64,000 nt of DNA, from positions 25,826 through 89,825 of the forward strand of contig NZ_JAUNVI010000003.1 of assembly GCF_030537745.1 (NCBI RefSeq), read 5' to 3'. The position numbers and the translations under genes are program-made. Shown here in pieces: positions 49,214-58,139 of the stretch (its first letter is position 1; every line of letters begins with the position of its first letter). The DNA comes from Ornithinimicrobium sp. (GTDB taxonomy: Bacteria > Actinomycetota > Actinomycetes > Actinomycetales > Dermatophilaceae). The notes below the pieces were generated by a model. The model searched no databases. It was given only the letters and a program-made list of their open reading frames with translations, and was not told the DNA's origin.

Positions 49214-50422
49214 TCAGGAGTCCAGGTAAGCGGCTGGATCGTCGATGACCGCACCGAGCTGCAGCAGCGCCGCGCCGGTGGCACCAGCCACGTCGTCATG
49301 GTCGCGGGAAAGGGTCACCTCGACCCAGTCAGCTGCCATCACCCGCTCACGCAGCAGCGCTTCGATCCTGGGGGCCAACCGGTGGAGGAGGTCACCGATC
49401 TCACCACCGAGCACGATCGTCGACACGTCGAGGAGATTGACCACGCCAGCGAGCACCACCCCGAGCGCATCGGCAGCCAGCGCGACGGCCTCCCGACTCC
49501 CGAGGTGCCCGGCCTCTGCCCGGCGACCCAGCTCGGCCAGCGTCGTCTCTGGCGGCAGACCGGCGCGAGTGGTCATCGCGAGCCGCCCGGCGTAGCGCTC
49601 CAGACAACCCGTGGACCCGCAAGGACAGGCGTCGCCGTCCGGCAAGTACGTCATGTGCCCGATCTCGCCGGCGAATCCCCGTGCCCCTGCTTGCACGCGT
49701 CCGTCGGTCACGATCGCACCGCCGATGCCGATCTCGCCGGAAAGATACACGAAATCACGGTGTGGGCCACGCCGACCGGGTCGGGGCTGGGCGACCGCGT
49801 GCGCCGCAAGGGTCGCTTCATTGCCGAGGCGGAGGGGGATGTGTCGCAGCACGTCATACAACTCGGTGGCCGGTTCCACCTCGCGCCAGCCCAGGTTCGG
49901 AGCCTTCAGCAGCCGGTGACCGCTCGCGTCAACGAGCCCGGGCAGCGCGAGTCCTGCGCCCAGCACCCGAAGCCCAGCAGGGGCGGTGGCCAACACCTCC
50001 CTCACGTGTGCCGTCAGCTGCCCCAGACCTACGTCGGGGTCGGACCCGACCAGGTTGGGCTCAGATCTCGACTCGACCAGCACGTCCCCGCGCAGGTCAA
50101 TCAGCAGAGCCACCACATGGGCGGCGTTGACCTGAAGGCCGAGCGCTGCGACGGTCCCCCTCGCCGGGCTCAGCGGCGTCGGCGGCCGCCCCGGACCGGA
50201 GAGCGTTGCCTTGCCCTCCTCCACCAGTGCACCCGCCACCAGGTCGTCGACCAACCGGGACACCGTGGATCGCGTCATCCCCGTCGCCGCCGCGACACCG
50301 GCTCGAGAGATCGGCTCGACGGCCTCGCAGATGCACCGCATCACCACGCTCAGGTTGGTCTCCCGCAGCGTCGACTGTCGGGCCGAGCTCGGCAGCTCCA
50401 CGGGCGAGGGGACAGGGGGCAT
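49214..50422 (-). CDS. ROK family transcriptional regulator (xylose-repressor-like)
   Basis: A 402-residue ROK protein. The N-terminal winged helix reads [22 protein letters not shown] (residues about 38-60). The sugar-binding part has G-L-A-L-P-G-L-V-D near 165 and the E-I-G-H-M motif. The zinc motif [10 protein letters not shown] is intact. There is no ATP-binding D-x-G-G-T-x-x kinase phosphate loop of the enzyme class, so it is a repressor. ATG 50422 is proposed. It is divergent from xylA and xylB and probably represses them; control of the upstream importer is possible. Confidence 0.88.
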   Translation of the reverse strand: MPPVPSPVELPSSARQSTLRETNLSVVMRCICEAVEPISRAGVAAATGMTRSTVSRLVDDLVAGALVEEGKATLSGPGRPPTPLSPARGTVAALGLQVNAAHVVALLIDLRGDVLVESRSEPNLVGSDPDVGLGQLTAHVREVLATAPAGLRVLGAGLALPGLVDASGHRLLKAPNLGWREVEPATELYDVLRHIPLRLGNEATLAAHAVAQPRPGRRGPHRDFVYLSGEIGIGGAIVTDGRVQAGARGFAGEIGHMTYLPDGDACPCGSTGCLERYAGRLAMTTRAGLPPETTLAELGRRAEAGHLGSREAVALAADALGVVLAGVVNLLDVSTIVLGGEIGDLLHRLAPRIEALLRERVMAADWVEVTLSRDHDDVAGATGAALLQLGAVIDDPAAYLDS

Positions 50423-50482
50423 GGGATTCAGAGTACGCAACGGCGACCGCTCTTTCACCCCCGGACACCCGCTCATACCGCG

Positions 50483-50488
50483 TATAGT
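50483..50488 (+). promoter_or_regulatory. -10 element of the xylA operon
   Basis: TATAGT at 50483-50488 is close to consensus and lies 30 nt before the xylA ATG, with CAGGAGG at 50506-50512 as ribosome-binding site. It overlaps a weak ATAC/GTAT dyad (50475-50485). No convincing -35 is seen 16-18 nt upstream, so activation or repression by the divergent ROK regulator is possible. Confidence 0.45.
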
Positions 50489-50518
50489 TTTGCCACACAA
50501 CCAACCAGGAGGCACTCC

Positions 50519-51703
50519 ATGACCAACTCCCCTGCTCAGGACAAGTTCACCTTCGGGTTGTGGACCGTGGGCTGGCAAGGGGTCGATCCCTTCGGGTCCG
50601 CCGTGCGGCCGGTCCTGGACCCGGTGGAGTCCGTGCACCGGCTCGCTGAGCTCGGCGCGTATGGCGTGACCCTCCACGATGACGACCTCGTGCCCTTCGG
50701 CACCTCCGCCGGGGAGCGCGACAAGATCATCGCCCGGTTCCGCGCGGCGCTCGCCGAGACTGGTCTGGCCGTGCCAATGGTCACGACCAACACCTTCAGC
50801 CACCCCGTCTTCAAGGACGGCGCCTTCACCTCCAACGACCGAGACGTGCGCCGGCTGGCCCTGCGCAAGGTGCTGCGCCAGGTCGAGTTCGGCGCCGAGG
50901 TCGGGGCGCAGACCTTCGTCATGTGGGGTGGTCGCGAGGGCGGGGAATATGAGGGCTCCAAGGACTACGGTGCTGCTCACGAACGCTACCGGGAGGGCAT
51001 CGACACCGTCGCGGCGTTCATCAAGGACCACGACTATGGGATGCGGATCGCTCTGGAGCCCAAGCCGAACGAGCCCCGTGGCGACATCCTGCTGCCCACG
51101 ATCGGTCACGCGCTCGGCTTCATCGCCACCCTTGAGCACGGCGACATCGTCGGCGTCAACCCAGAGGTGGGGCACGAGCAAATGGCCGGCCTCAACTTCA
51201 CCGCCGGCATCGGTCAGGCGCTGTGGGCGGGCAAGCTTTTTCACATTGACCTCAACGGCCAGCACGGCACCCGCTTCGACCAAGACCTCGTCTTCGGACA
51301 TGGCGACGTGCTCTCGGCATTCTTTACGGTGGACCTGCTGGAGAACGGCTTCGCTGGCGGTGGCCCCACCTATGACGGCCCGCGCCACTTCGACTACAAG
51401 CCCTCCCGCACCGAGGGGATGGATGGCGTCTGGGCCTCGGCAGCAGCCAACATGGAGACCTACCGCCTGCTGCGTGAGCGTGCGATCGCCTTCCGCGCGG
51501 ACCCCGAGGTGCAACAGGCCATGGCCTACTCCGGCCTGACCGAGCTGGCGCAGCCCACTCTCTCCGACGGCGAGACCACCGCAGACCTGCTCGACTGGGA
51601 CGTGGAGACGATGCAGGCTCAGGCCGACCGCCTCGCCGAGCGCGACTATGGCTTCGTGCGCCTCAACCAGCTCGCCCTCACCCATCTCCTCGGAGCTCGC
51701 TGA
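50519..51703 (+). CDS. xylA: Xylose isomerase
   Basis: A 394-residue enzyme of the short, actinobacterial class I type that converts D-xylose to D-xylulose. Catalytic His53 with Asp56 appears in T-L-H-D-D-D. Metal ligands Glu180 and Lys182 lie in [11 protein letters not shown], with further ligands in N-P-E-V-G-H-E and H-I-D-L-N-G-Q. W-G-G-R-E-G is the substrate loop near 136. ATG 50519 follows CAGGAGG. It is first gene of the xylA-xylB operon, divergent from the ROK regulator. Confidence 0.96.
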   Translation: MTNSPAQDKFTFGLWTVGWQGVDPFGSAVRPVLDPVESVHRLAELGAYGVTLHDDDLVPFGTSAGERDKIIARFRAALAETGLAVPMVTTNTFSHPVFKDGAFTSNDRDVRRLALRKVLRQVEFGAEVGAQTFVMWGGREGGEYEGSKDYGAAHERYREGIDTVAAFIKDHDYGMRIALEPKPNEPRGDILLPTIGHALGFIATLEHGDIVGVNPEVGHEQMAGLNFTAGIGQALWAGKLFHIDLNGQHGTRFDQDLVFGHGDVLSAFFTVDLLENGFAGGGPTYDGPRHFDYKPSRTEGMDGVWASAAANMETYRLLRERAIAFRADPEVQQAMAYSGLTELAQPTLSDGETTADLLDWDVETMQAQADRLAERDYGFVRLNQLALTHLLGAR

Positions 51704-51704
51704 C

Positions 51705-53171
51705 ATGAGCTTGGTCGCCGGGATCGACTCCTCGACCCAGGCCTGCAAGGTCGAGATCCGAGACGCGGCCTCCGGCACTCTCCTCCGCTCGGGTCGGGCC
51801 GGGCACCCCGACGGCACGGAAGTCGATCCCGAGGCATGGTGGGTCGCACTGGGAGAGGCGGTCGCCCAGGCTGGTGGCCTGCGCGACGTCTCCGCAGTCA
51901 GCGTCGCCGGGCAGCAGCACGGCATGGTCCTCCTCGACGAGGACGGCGCGGTGCTGCGCGAGGCGATCCTGTGGAACGACACCCGTTCTGCCCCGGACGC
52001 CGAGCAGCTCCGGACCCAGCTGGGCGAAGAGGCATGGGTGGAGCGGACCGGCTCGGTGCCGCTCGCGTCATACACCGTCACCAAGCTTGCCTGGCTGTCC
52101 CGCCATGAGCCGGCCATCGCCGCCCGGGTGCGCGCCGTCGCGCTCCCCCACGACTGGCTGACCTGGCGGCTACGTGGCTGCACCGACCTCTTGGACCTGG
52201 TGACGGACCGCTCGGACGCCTCCGGCACGGGGTACTGGTCGCCGAAGGCGGGGACCTATGACCGCGGCCTGCTCGAACTGGCCCTGGGGCACGATGCCGC
52301 GCTCCCCCGCGTCGCAGCACCGAGCGAAGCACTGCCCGTGCGCAAAGGCAGCCTATTCAGCCCCGGCACGGTCATCGGTGCCGGAGCCGGTGACAACGCC
52401 GCCGCCGCGCTGGGACTTGGCATTGGCCCCGGGCAGGTCGTCATGTCCGTCGGGACCTCCGGGGTGGTCAGCGCGTGCTCACCCGTCCCGGCGAGCGACG
52501 CCAGCGGCTTGGTGAGCGGCTTCGCCGACGCAACCGGACGCTATCTCCCACTCGCCTGCACGCTCAACGGCGCAAGGGTGATGGACGGAGTCGCCAGGCT
52601 CCTAGGCGTAGACCACCAACAGCTGTCCGAGCTCGCCCTGTCTGTGCCCGCCGGCGCCGACGGATTGGTGCTGGTGCCCTACCTCGAAGGCGAACGCACC
52701 CCCAACCTGCCCACGGCGACCGGCGCGCTGCACGGGATCACGCTCGCCACCCTCTCGCCTGCCCACCTCGCGCGAGCCGCCGCGGACGGAATTTCCGGCA
52801 GCCTCGCGGTCGCGCTCGGAGCCCTGCAGTCACAAGGCGTGCAGGCCCGACGCATTTTCCTCATCGGGGGCGCGGCGGCCTCCGCTGCACTCCGTGACTC
52901 GCTGGCGACGATGCTAGGTCTACCCCTGGAGATCCCACCCGCCGCTGAGTATGTGGCTCGCGGCGCCGCCCGCCAGGCGGCCTGGGCATTGGCCAGCAGC
53001 CCTGAGCCCCCGCCCTGGGAATGGGACGGACCCGCTGAGTTCACCGAGGCTGGAACGGGTGGAGAAGCGGTGCTCGAGCGCTATCGCGCCGCCGCGGATC
53101 TGCACCTGGATCGCATCGGCCGGGCACCGGACCGGCCACATCGACAGGGAGCGCCCCTCGCGCCCGAGTAG
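51705..53171 (+). CDS. xylB: Xylulokinase
   Basis: A 488-residue FGGY kinase that phosphorylates D-xylulose to xylulose-5-phosphate. The N-terminal phosphate loop is A-G-I-D-S-S-T-Q-A-C-K, G-Q-Q-H-G-M is the substrate region typical of XylB, and W-N-D-T-R follows near 86. The ATPase-core elements V-G-T-S-G-V and I-G-G-A-A-A-S lie in the second domain. ATG 51705 starts one base after the xylA stop. Length is a little above the usual 480 because of a short C-terminal tail. Confidence 0.95.
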   Translation: MSLVAGIDSSTQACKVEIRDAASGTLLRSGRAGHPDGTEVDPEAWWVALGEAVAQAGGLRDVSAVSVAGQQHGMVLLDEDGAVLREAILWNDTRSAPDAEQLRTQLGEEAWVERTGSVPLASYTVTKLAWLSRHEPAIAARVRAVALPHDWLTWRLRGCTDLLDLVTDRSDASGTGYWSPKAGTYDRGLLELALGHDAALPRVAAPSEALPVRKGSLFSPGTVIGAGAGDNAAAALGLGIGPGQVVMSVGTSGVVSACSPVPASDASGLVSGFADATGRYLPLACTLNGARVMDGVARLLGVDHQQLSELALSVPAGADGLVLVPYLEGERTPNLPTATGALHGITLATLSPAHLARAAADGISGSLAVALGALQSQGVQARRIFLIGGAAASAALRDSLATMLGLPLEIPPAAEYVARGAARQAAWALASSPEPPPWEWDGPAEFTEAGTGGEAVLERYRAAADLHLDRIGRAPDRPHRQGAPLAPE

Positions 53172-53181
53172 GGTCGCAACC

Positions 53182-53745
53182 GTGCTAGCTGAACCGGAGG
53201 GACCCGCCCTGCTGACCTTCGGGCACGGCACGCTTGACCACGACGGTCTGTGCCAGTTGCTCAGCGAGGCTGGTGTGCGCAGGCTCGTCGATGTCCGCCG
53301 CTATCCAGGCAGTCGAACCAACCCCGCCGCCAAGCAACCCGCCCTCGAGGCCCTGACCGCCGAGTTGGACGTCAGCTATCGATGGGACGACCGTCTCGGC
53401 GGCCGTCGCCACCTCCCCGCGGCAGAGTTCGCGCAGAGCCCGGACACGTGGTGGCGCGTCAAGCAGTTCCAGTCCTATGCCACCTGGACCCGCTCCCCAG
53501 ATTTTGGTGCTGGCCTTGCGGACCTGCTCGGCGACATACCGCAGCAGCGCACCGCGATCATGTGCTCCGAGGCGGTCTGGTGGCGATGCCACCGGCGGAT
53601 CATCGCCGATGTCGTCCTGGGGGCGCACGGCATACCGGTCCTGCACCTGATGCACGACGGACGCCTCATGACCCACGAGCTGAGCGAAGGTGCGCGAATC
53701 CTTCCGGAGGGCGGCCTGGTCTGGGACGGCAGCGAGGCGCCGTGA
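53182..53745 (+). CDS. DUF488 domain protein
   Basis: A 187-residue protein of the DUF488 family. Typical features are the opening L-L-T-F-G-H-G-T-L, D-V-R-R-Y-P-G-S-R-T-N-P, and the cysteine-containing I-M-C-S-E-A-V-W-W-R-C-H-R-R. Function is unknown in general. GTG 53182 starts 10 bp after xylB, and its stop overlaps the CoA-transferase start by 4 bp. Its place in a sugar operon is unusual and may only reflect readthrough. Confidence 0.8.
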   Translation: MLAEPEGPALLTFGHGTLDHDGLCQLLSEAGVRRLVDVRRYPGSRTNPAAKQPALEALTAELDVSYRWDDRLGGRRHLPAAEFAQSPDTWWRVKQFQSYATWTRSPDFGAGLADLLGDIPQQRTAIMCSEAVWWRCHRRIIADVVLGAHGIPVLHLMHDGRLMTHELSEGARILPEGGLVWDGSEAP

Positions 53746-55022
53746 CCGATCACCCGACCCCGACCGGCCCGCTGCGCGGCCTGCGCGTCCTCGAGCTCGG
53801 CAACTACATCGCCGCGCCGACGACCGGACGGATGCTCGCAGACTTTGGCGCTGAGGTCATCAAAGTCGAGCGACCTGGCCGCGGAGACGAGCTGCGCAAC
53901 TGGCGACTCTACGAGGGCACCACCTCGATGCTCTTCCGCACCCTCAACCGCAACAAGAGGTCGATAGTCGTCGATCTGCGGTCTGAGGCTGGCCGGGCGC
54001 TCATCCTCGATCTCCTACCTCATTGCGACGTCCTCCTGGAGAACTTCCGCCCCGGCACCCTGGAGAAGTGGGGCCTGGGGTCGGCAGCCCTGGACGCCGC
54101 CAACCCCGATCTCGTCCTGGCTCGAATCTCGGCGTTCGGGCAGACCGGTCCGATGTCGGCGATGCCAGGGTTCGCCGCGGTCGCGGAGGCCTACGGCGGC
54201 TTCCGCGAGCTGGTCGGTGAGCCGGACGGGCCGCCCGTGCGGGTGGGGGTCTCAATCGGCGACACGATCGCCGGCATGCAGGCGGCGTACGGGGTGATGA
54301 TGTTGCTCTATCGACGCGCCGCGGAGGCAGCTGGCAACCCTGGCGACCACTCCTCCGGCCCGCCGCCCGCTCGTCCGCTGTCCGAGCGGACCGTGGACGT
54401 CGCGCTCAACGAGGCCATGCTGTCAGTCACCGAGTCGTTGGTCCCTGACTACGGCGCGTATGGCGTGCTCCGCACCCGGACGGGCGGACGGATGGAAGGC
54501 ATCGCACCGTCCAACGCTTACGCCTGTGCCGATGGACGGTCGGTGGTCATCGCTGGCAACGGCGACGGGATCTATCAGCGGCTGATGGAGGCGATCGGGC
54601 GACGCGACCTGGGTGCCGACACGCACCTGCAGACCAATGCGGGTCGTTGGGCGCGCCGGGAGGAGTTGGATAAAGCCATCGGCACCTGGTGCGGGGGGCG
54701 GGAGAGCACCGCAGTCCTCGATGCCCTGTCTGCCGTCGGCGTGCCGGCCGGCCCGATCTATCGCGCCGACGACCTGGTCGCCGACCCTCAGCTTGCGGCT
54801 CGGGACATGATCCAACGACTGGACGTCTCCACCGGCGAAAGAATGCTGGAGGGCGTGCCTTTCCCGGGGATCGTGCCGGTGCTCCGCGGTCGGTCCGAGC
54901 CGATCCAGAGCCTGGGCCACGACCTGGGTGCGGACACGGGTGCAGTGCTCCAGGAGGTGCTGGGCTGGGGCGACGAGCAGGTCGCAGCCTATGAGGCGCT
55001 GCTCATCGAGGACGGAAACTGA
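53742..55022 (+). CDS. CaiB/BaiF family CoA-transferase (type III)
   Basis: A 426-residue family III CoA-transferase. L-R-V-L-E-L-G-N-Y-I-A-A-P-T-T-G-R-M-L-A-D is the N-terminal family signature, followed by G-A-E-V-I-K-V-E and N-R-N-K-R-S-I-V-V-D-L. The catalytic aspartate lies in V-S-I-G-D-T-I-A-G-M. It would move CoA between organic acids or act as a racemase-like enzyme; the substrate is unknown. GTG start overlaps the DUF488 stop (GTGA), coupling the two. Its link to xylose metabolism is unclear. Confidence 0.87.
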   Translation: MTDHPTPTGPLRGLRVLELGNYIAAPTTGRMLADFGAEVIKVERPGRGDELRNWRLYEGTTSMLFRTLNRNKRSIVVDLRSEAGRALILDLLPHCDVLLENFRPGTLEKWGLGSAALDAANPDLVLARISAFGQTGPMSAMPGFAAVAEAYGGFRELVGEPDGPPVRVGVSIGDTIAGMQAAYGVMMLLYRRAAEAAGNPGDHSSGPPPARPLSERTVDVALNEAMLSVTESLVPDYGAYGVLRTRTGGRMEGIAPSNAYACADGRSVVIAGNGDGIYQRLMEAIGRRDLGADTHLQTNAGRWARREELDKAIGTWCGGRESTAVLDALSAVGVPAGPIYRADDLVADPQLAARDMIQRLDVSTGERMLEGVPFPGIVPVLRGRSEPIQSLGHDLGADTGAVLQEVLGWGDEQVAAYEALLIEDGN

Positions 55023-55069
55023 CCGGATCGTCCTGACGGCGACCTCCCCGCAGTGGCAGGCTGCTGGTG

Positions 55070-56374
55070 ATGGACGCAACGTTGACGGCACGAGAGTTCC
55101 AGCTCGCCGGGGGCACCCAGGACTGGAGGGTGCTGGGTCGCGGTGCTTGCGCATGGTTCGAGGCGCCCTCTCACGCGACCGGCGACATGTTGGCGCGCCG
55201 GGTTATGGAACTGTGCGAGGGGCAGGGCTGGACGGTCCCCGACCTCGACATCCGGCCGTGCGGCATCCGGGTCTACGTCGACTACCCACCAGCCGGTTTC
55301 ACCGACGCCGAGGTCGCCCTCGCCGGCGCGATCTCCACCGCGGCAGCAGAGCTCGGCCTGCGCGCCGACCCCGCCGCTGTCCAGGACGTGCAGCTGACCT
55401 TCGACACGCTCGACCAGTCGTCGGTCATGGACTTCTGGGGAGGTGTGCTCGGCCACGAGCGGAGGGGTGAGGATGACCTTATCGACCCGGCGCGGCGCCT
55501 CCCACCTCTGTGGTTCCAGGACCAAGACGCGCCGCGACCCTTGCGCAACCGTCTTCACCTCGATGTGGTCACCGCCTCGGAGGTCGCCGTCGCGACGCTG
55601 GCGTCCGCGAGGGCGGCCGGAGCAGCGGTCCGCGAGCACGGCTACTACGCGACGGTTGCCGACCCGGAGGGCAACGAGGTCGACATACTCCCCCTGCCCG
55701 AAGGGTCCGACCGGTGGACGGGCCAGGACACCGAGGATTGGCGCCTCGTCTTCTCCGCGGTCGCCTGCTATGCCACGCCCTCCATGGCAGCATCGATGCA
55801 GCTTGCCGAAGCAGTCGCCCGCCTCGCTGATGCCGCGGATCTATCCCTCGGCATCGACGTGCGGCCCGACCTGGTGACGCTCGACAGCGGCAAAGACGCG
55901 TGGGAGCTGGACGACGGTTACGAACAGCTGGCCGCACGGATCCAAGAAGCCGCCCGCGCGATGGGCTTGACCGCCGACACCGCGCGACCGCGCTTCGTCC
56001 AGGTCGGCATCGACGCCGTGGATATTCCTGCGGTCCGCGGCTTCTGGCGGGCAGTCCTGGGGTATGAGGAGGACGGTCGGGACCACGTCACGGACATCGT
56101 CGACCCGCAGCAGCTCAACATGCCGCTGTTTTTCCAGGACCTGGAGCCCGGTGAGGACGCGCGCCGCGCCCAGCGCAACCGCATCCACCTCGACGTCTAC
56201 CTGCCAGACGACCTCGTGCGTGCGCGGGTCGACGCGGGCCTGGCCGCCGGCGGAAAGGTCCTGTATGAAGCGAAGGCGCCGCTGTGGTGGACGCTCTCCG
56301 ACCCGGAGGGCAACGAGGTCGACCTCTGCGTGTCGGTCGGTCGCGAGGAGATGTGGGCGCCCGCTCCCTCCTGA
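55070..56374 (+). CDS. Tandem PCD-like plus VOC (glyoxalase-fold) protein
   Basis: A 434-residue protein built from two repeats of the same module. Each module has a segment resembling pterin-4a-carbinolamine dehydratase (about residues 1-105 and 218-315), then a VOC/glyoxalase-like segment (about 106-215 and 316-430). The VOC parts share R-N-R-[LI]-H-L-D-V and D-P-E-G-N-E-V-D. The H-H-P motif needed by active carbinolamine dehydratases is missing in both PCD-like segments (V-P-D-L-D-I-R-P in the first), so that activity is unlikely. The start is ATG 55070 (GTG 55067 also possible). It follows the CoA-transferase by 47 bp. Function unknown. Confidence 0.75.
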   Translation: MDATLTAREFQLAGGTQDWRVLGRGACAWFEAPSHATGDMLARRVMELCEGQGWTVPDLDIRPCGIRVYVDYPPAGFTDAEVALAGAISTAAAELGLRADPAAVQDVQLTFDTLDQSSVMDFWGGVLGHERRGEDDLIDPARRLPPLWFQDQDAPRPLRNRLHLDVVTASEVAVATLASARAAGAAVREHGYYATVADPEGNEVDILPLPEGSDRWTGQDTEDWRLVFSAVACYATPSMAASMQLAEAVARLADAADLSLGIDVRPDLVTLDSGKDAWELDDGYEQLAARIQEAARAMGLTADTARPRFVQVGIDAVDIPAVRGFWRAVLGYEEDGRDHVTDIVDPQQLNMPLFFQDLEPGEDARRAQRNRIHLDVYLPDDLVRARVDAGLAAGGKVLYEAKAPLWWTLSDPEGNEVDLCVSVGREEMWAPAPS

Positions 56375-56437
56375 CCTTCCACGGACAACGGTCCACGAGC
56401 GTCTCTTTCTCACGGCTGGGCGTGCCAGAATGCGTCG

Positions 56438-57145
56438 GTGTCCGCGCTGCAATCCTCAAACGTGACCCGCCGTTGGACGCGCGCCAGCATCCTCTTCGCG
56501 ATCACCGTCATCGTCCTGCTAGGGATGGTGTTTGGGCTGAGCTACCTGGGGCACGAGGTCTATGAGGCAGTCACGGAGGGCAATGGCGTCGCGGCCATCG
56601 ATCATCCGGTGCTGGACCGTGCCATCGCCCTGCGCTCCCCTGCGTTGACGGACGCAGCAGTCGGACTGACGCTGCTCGCCGGACGTGTCGGCTCCCCCGT
56701 GCTCACGCTGCTTGCGTTGGGGCTGCTGACGTGGCGTCGCAGGGACTGGACCCCGGTGGCCCTGATCGGCGCCACCATGACCGGAGCGCTCCTGCTCACG
56801 ATCGCAGGGAAGTCTTTTGTGGGCCGCGTCCGCCCGCCCCTCTCCCTCGCCCTTCCGCCTTACGAAGATTCTCCGTCCTTCCCCAGCGGACACACCCTCA
56901 ACGCCACCGCTCTCGCCGTCATCGTGGGCTACCTCGTCCTCCTGACCGTGGCGAGCCGACTCGGTCGTGCGCTCGCGATCATCCTTGCGCTCGGTCTCGC
57001 ACTGGGCGTCGGGTTAAGCCGGGTCTACCTCGGCCAACACTGGCTCACCGATGTGTTCGGCGGCTGGTTGATCGGCACCGCATGGGCGCTGTCAGTCATC
57101 ATCGCGCACCGACTGTGGCTCTACGTGCGCTCCTCAGACCGTTAG
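56438..57145 (+). CDS. PAP2 family membrane phosphatase
   Basis: A 235-residue integral membrane phosphatase with about five to six hydrophobic segments. All three catalytic motifs are visible: K-S-F-V-G-R-V-R-P-P (about 125-134), P-S-G-H-T (149-153, His152) and S-R-V-Y-L-G-Q-H-W-L-T-D-V (Arg195, His201, Asp205). It would dephosphorylate a lipid phosphate such as undecaprenyl or phosphatidic acid outside the membrane. Its stop TAG overlaps the stop of the convergent TauE/SafE gene by three bases. Confidence 0.9.
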   Translation: MSALQSSNVTRRWTRASILFAITVIVLLGMVFGLSYLGHEVYEAVTEGNGVAAIDHPVLDRAIALRSPALTDAAVGLTLLAGRVGSPVLTLLALGLLTWRRRDWTPVALIGATMTGALLLTIAGKSFVGRVRPPLSLALPPYEDSPSFPSGHTLNATALAVIVGYLVLLTVASRLGRALAIILALGLALGVGLSRVYLGQHWLTDVFGGWLIGTAWALSVIIAHRLWLYVRSSDR

Positions 57146-57903
57146 AGCAGGGTCGCTAGTCCCCGGATCATCGCGCTGAGTCCTCCGAGGCCAGCGATCA
57201 CCAGCGCTGCAGTCGCGGCGTGGCTGGCACTGATCCTTTTGGTCGCGTATCCGCCGAGCGCGATACCCACCAGCACCGCGAGGAGTGCCGCTGGCAGCAC
57301 CCAGACCGGCGGCAGCCCCGCCTCCACCGAGCCAAACACGGTCTTGCTCGCCACCGAGGCGGCACCCATCGTCATGAAGACGGGCTGCATGCTCGCCGCG
57401 AAGTTTCGGTGGGTCCACCGTACGAGCCGGGCATGAACGACCACGACGGGGGCAGAGACGCCTGCCACCGTGTTGAGCATGCCGCCGACGGTGCCGGCCA
57501 GTGGCGTGATCCACCACGTGCGCACATGCGGGAGCTTGCCTAGTTGCGTCATCAGGACGGTGATCCCGATGGCTCCTAGCACCACGGCGCCGACCGTGAC
57601 CTGCAACCAGGCCACTGAGAGATTCTTGACGACCAGGGCGCCCACGATCGCTCCGGGCGGCACGCACGCCATGATCAGCAGGGCACGTCGCCATTCGATG
57701 TCCTGCCGCATCGCCAACATCAGCAAGAGCGCCGAGACCATCGTGGTCGCGTTCGTGATGAGCACGCCCGGGCCCGGACCCACCAGCAGGGTCAGCACCG
57801 GAGCCAGGACGAGACCCATCCCGGTGCCCGACACCCGCTGCAGGATGGCGCCGATCACGACTGCCATCAGCACGAGCGCCGCCATACCGCTCGATAGATC
57901 CAT
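57142..57903 (-). CDS. Sulfite exporter TauE/SafE family membrane protein
   Basis: A 253-residue protein with about eight hydrophobic segments and the two-fold repeated TauE/SafE layout. G-x-G-M-G-L-V-L-A-P-V-L near residue 27 and the later G-T-V-G-G-M-L-N-T-V-A-G-V are the family glycine-rich motifs. It probably exports a small anion such as an organosulfonate or sulfite; the substrate is unknown. GGAGGT lies 8 nt upstream of ATG 57903. No sulfur-metabolism gene is adjacent. Confidence 0.87.
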   Translation of the reverse strand: MDLSSGMAALVLMAVVIGAILQRVSGTGMGLVLAPVLTLLVGPGPGVLITNATTMVSALLLMLAMRQDIEWRRALLIMACVPPGAIVGALVVKNLSVAWLQVTVGAVVLGAIGITVLMTQLGKLPHVRTWWITPLAGTVGGMLNTVAGVSAPVVVVHARLVRWTHRNFAASMQPVFMTMGAASVASKTVFGSVEAGLPPVWVLPAALLAVLVGIALGGYATKRISASHAATAALVIAGLGGLSAMIRGLATLL

Positions 57904-58139
57904 CGGTCAGACCTCCGACAGGAGAGGCGCAACTGGGCGGGCCGTCGTCGTCGCCGTCATATCGCCTTCTCGCTGACTTGGGAGTTGTATATCAGTGTTT
58001 GCCGACACCCCGCCGGAGGTGAACTTTATCGATCAGCGCCAGCAGGCGGTAATCGTCGCCATCAGCCTGGTGTGCTCACCCACCCATAGGCAGTCGACAC
58101 GCGGTCTGGGATCGTAGGGCAACCAACTTTGGAGGCGCG

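Noticed and set aside
50423..52228. Upstream continuation of the ROK gene frame across xylA and xylB
   Set aside because: It is antisense to two certain genes, and the helix-turn-helix region begins near residue 40 from ATG 50422, the normal position for ROK regulators.
55070..55390. Active pterin-4a-carbinolamine dehydratase
   Set aside because: The H-H-P catalytic motif is absent from the PCD-like segment.
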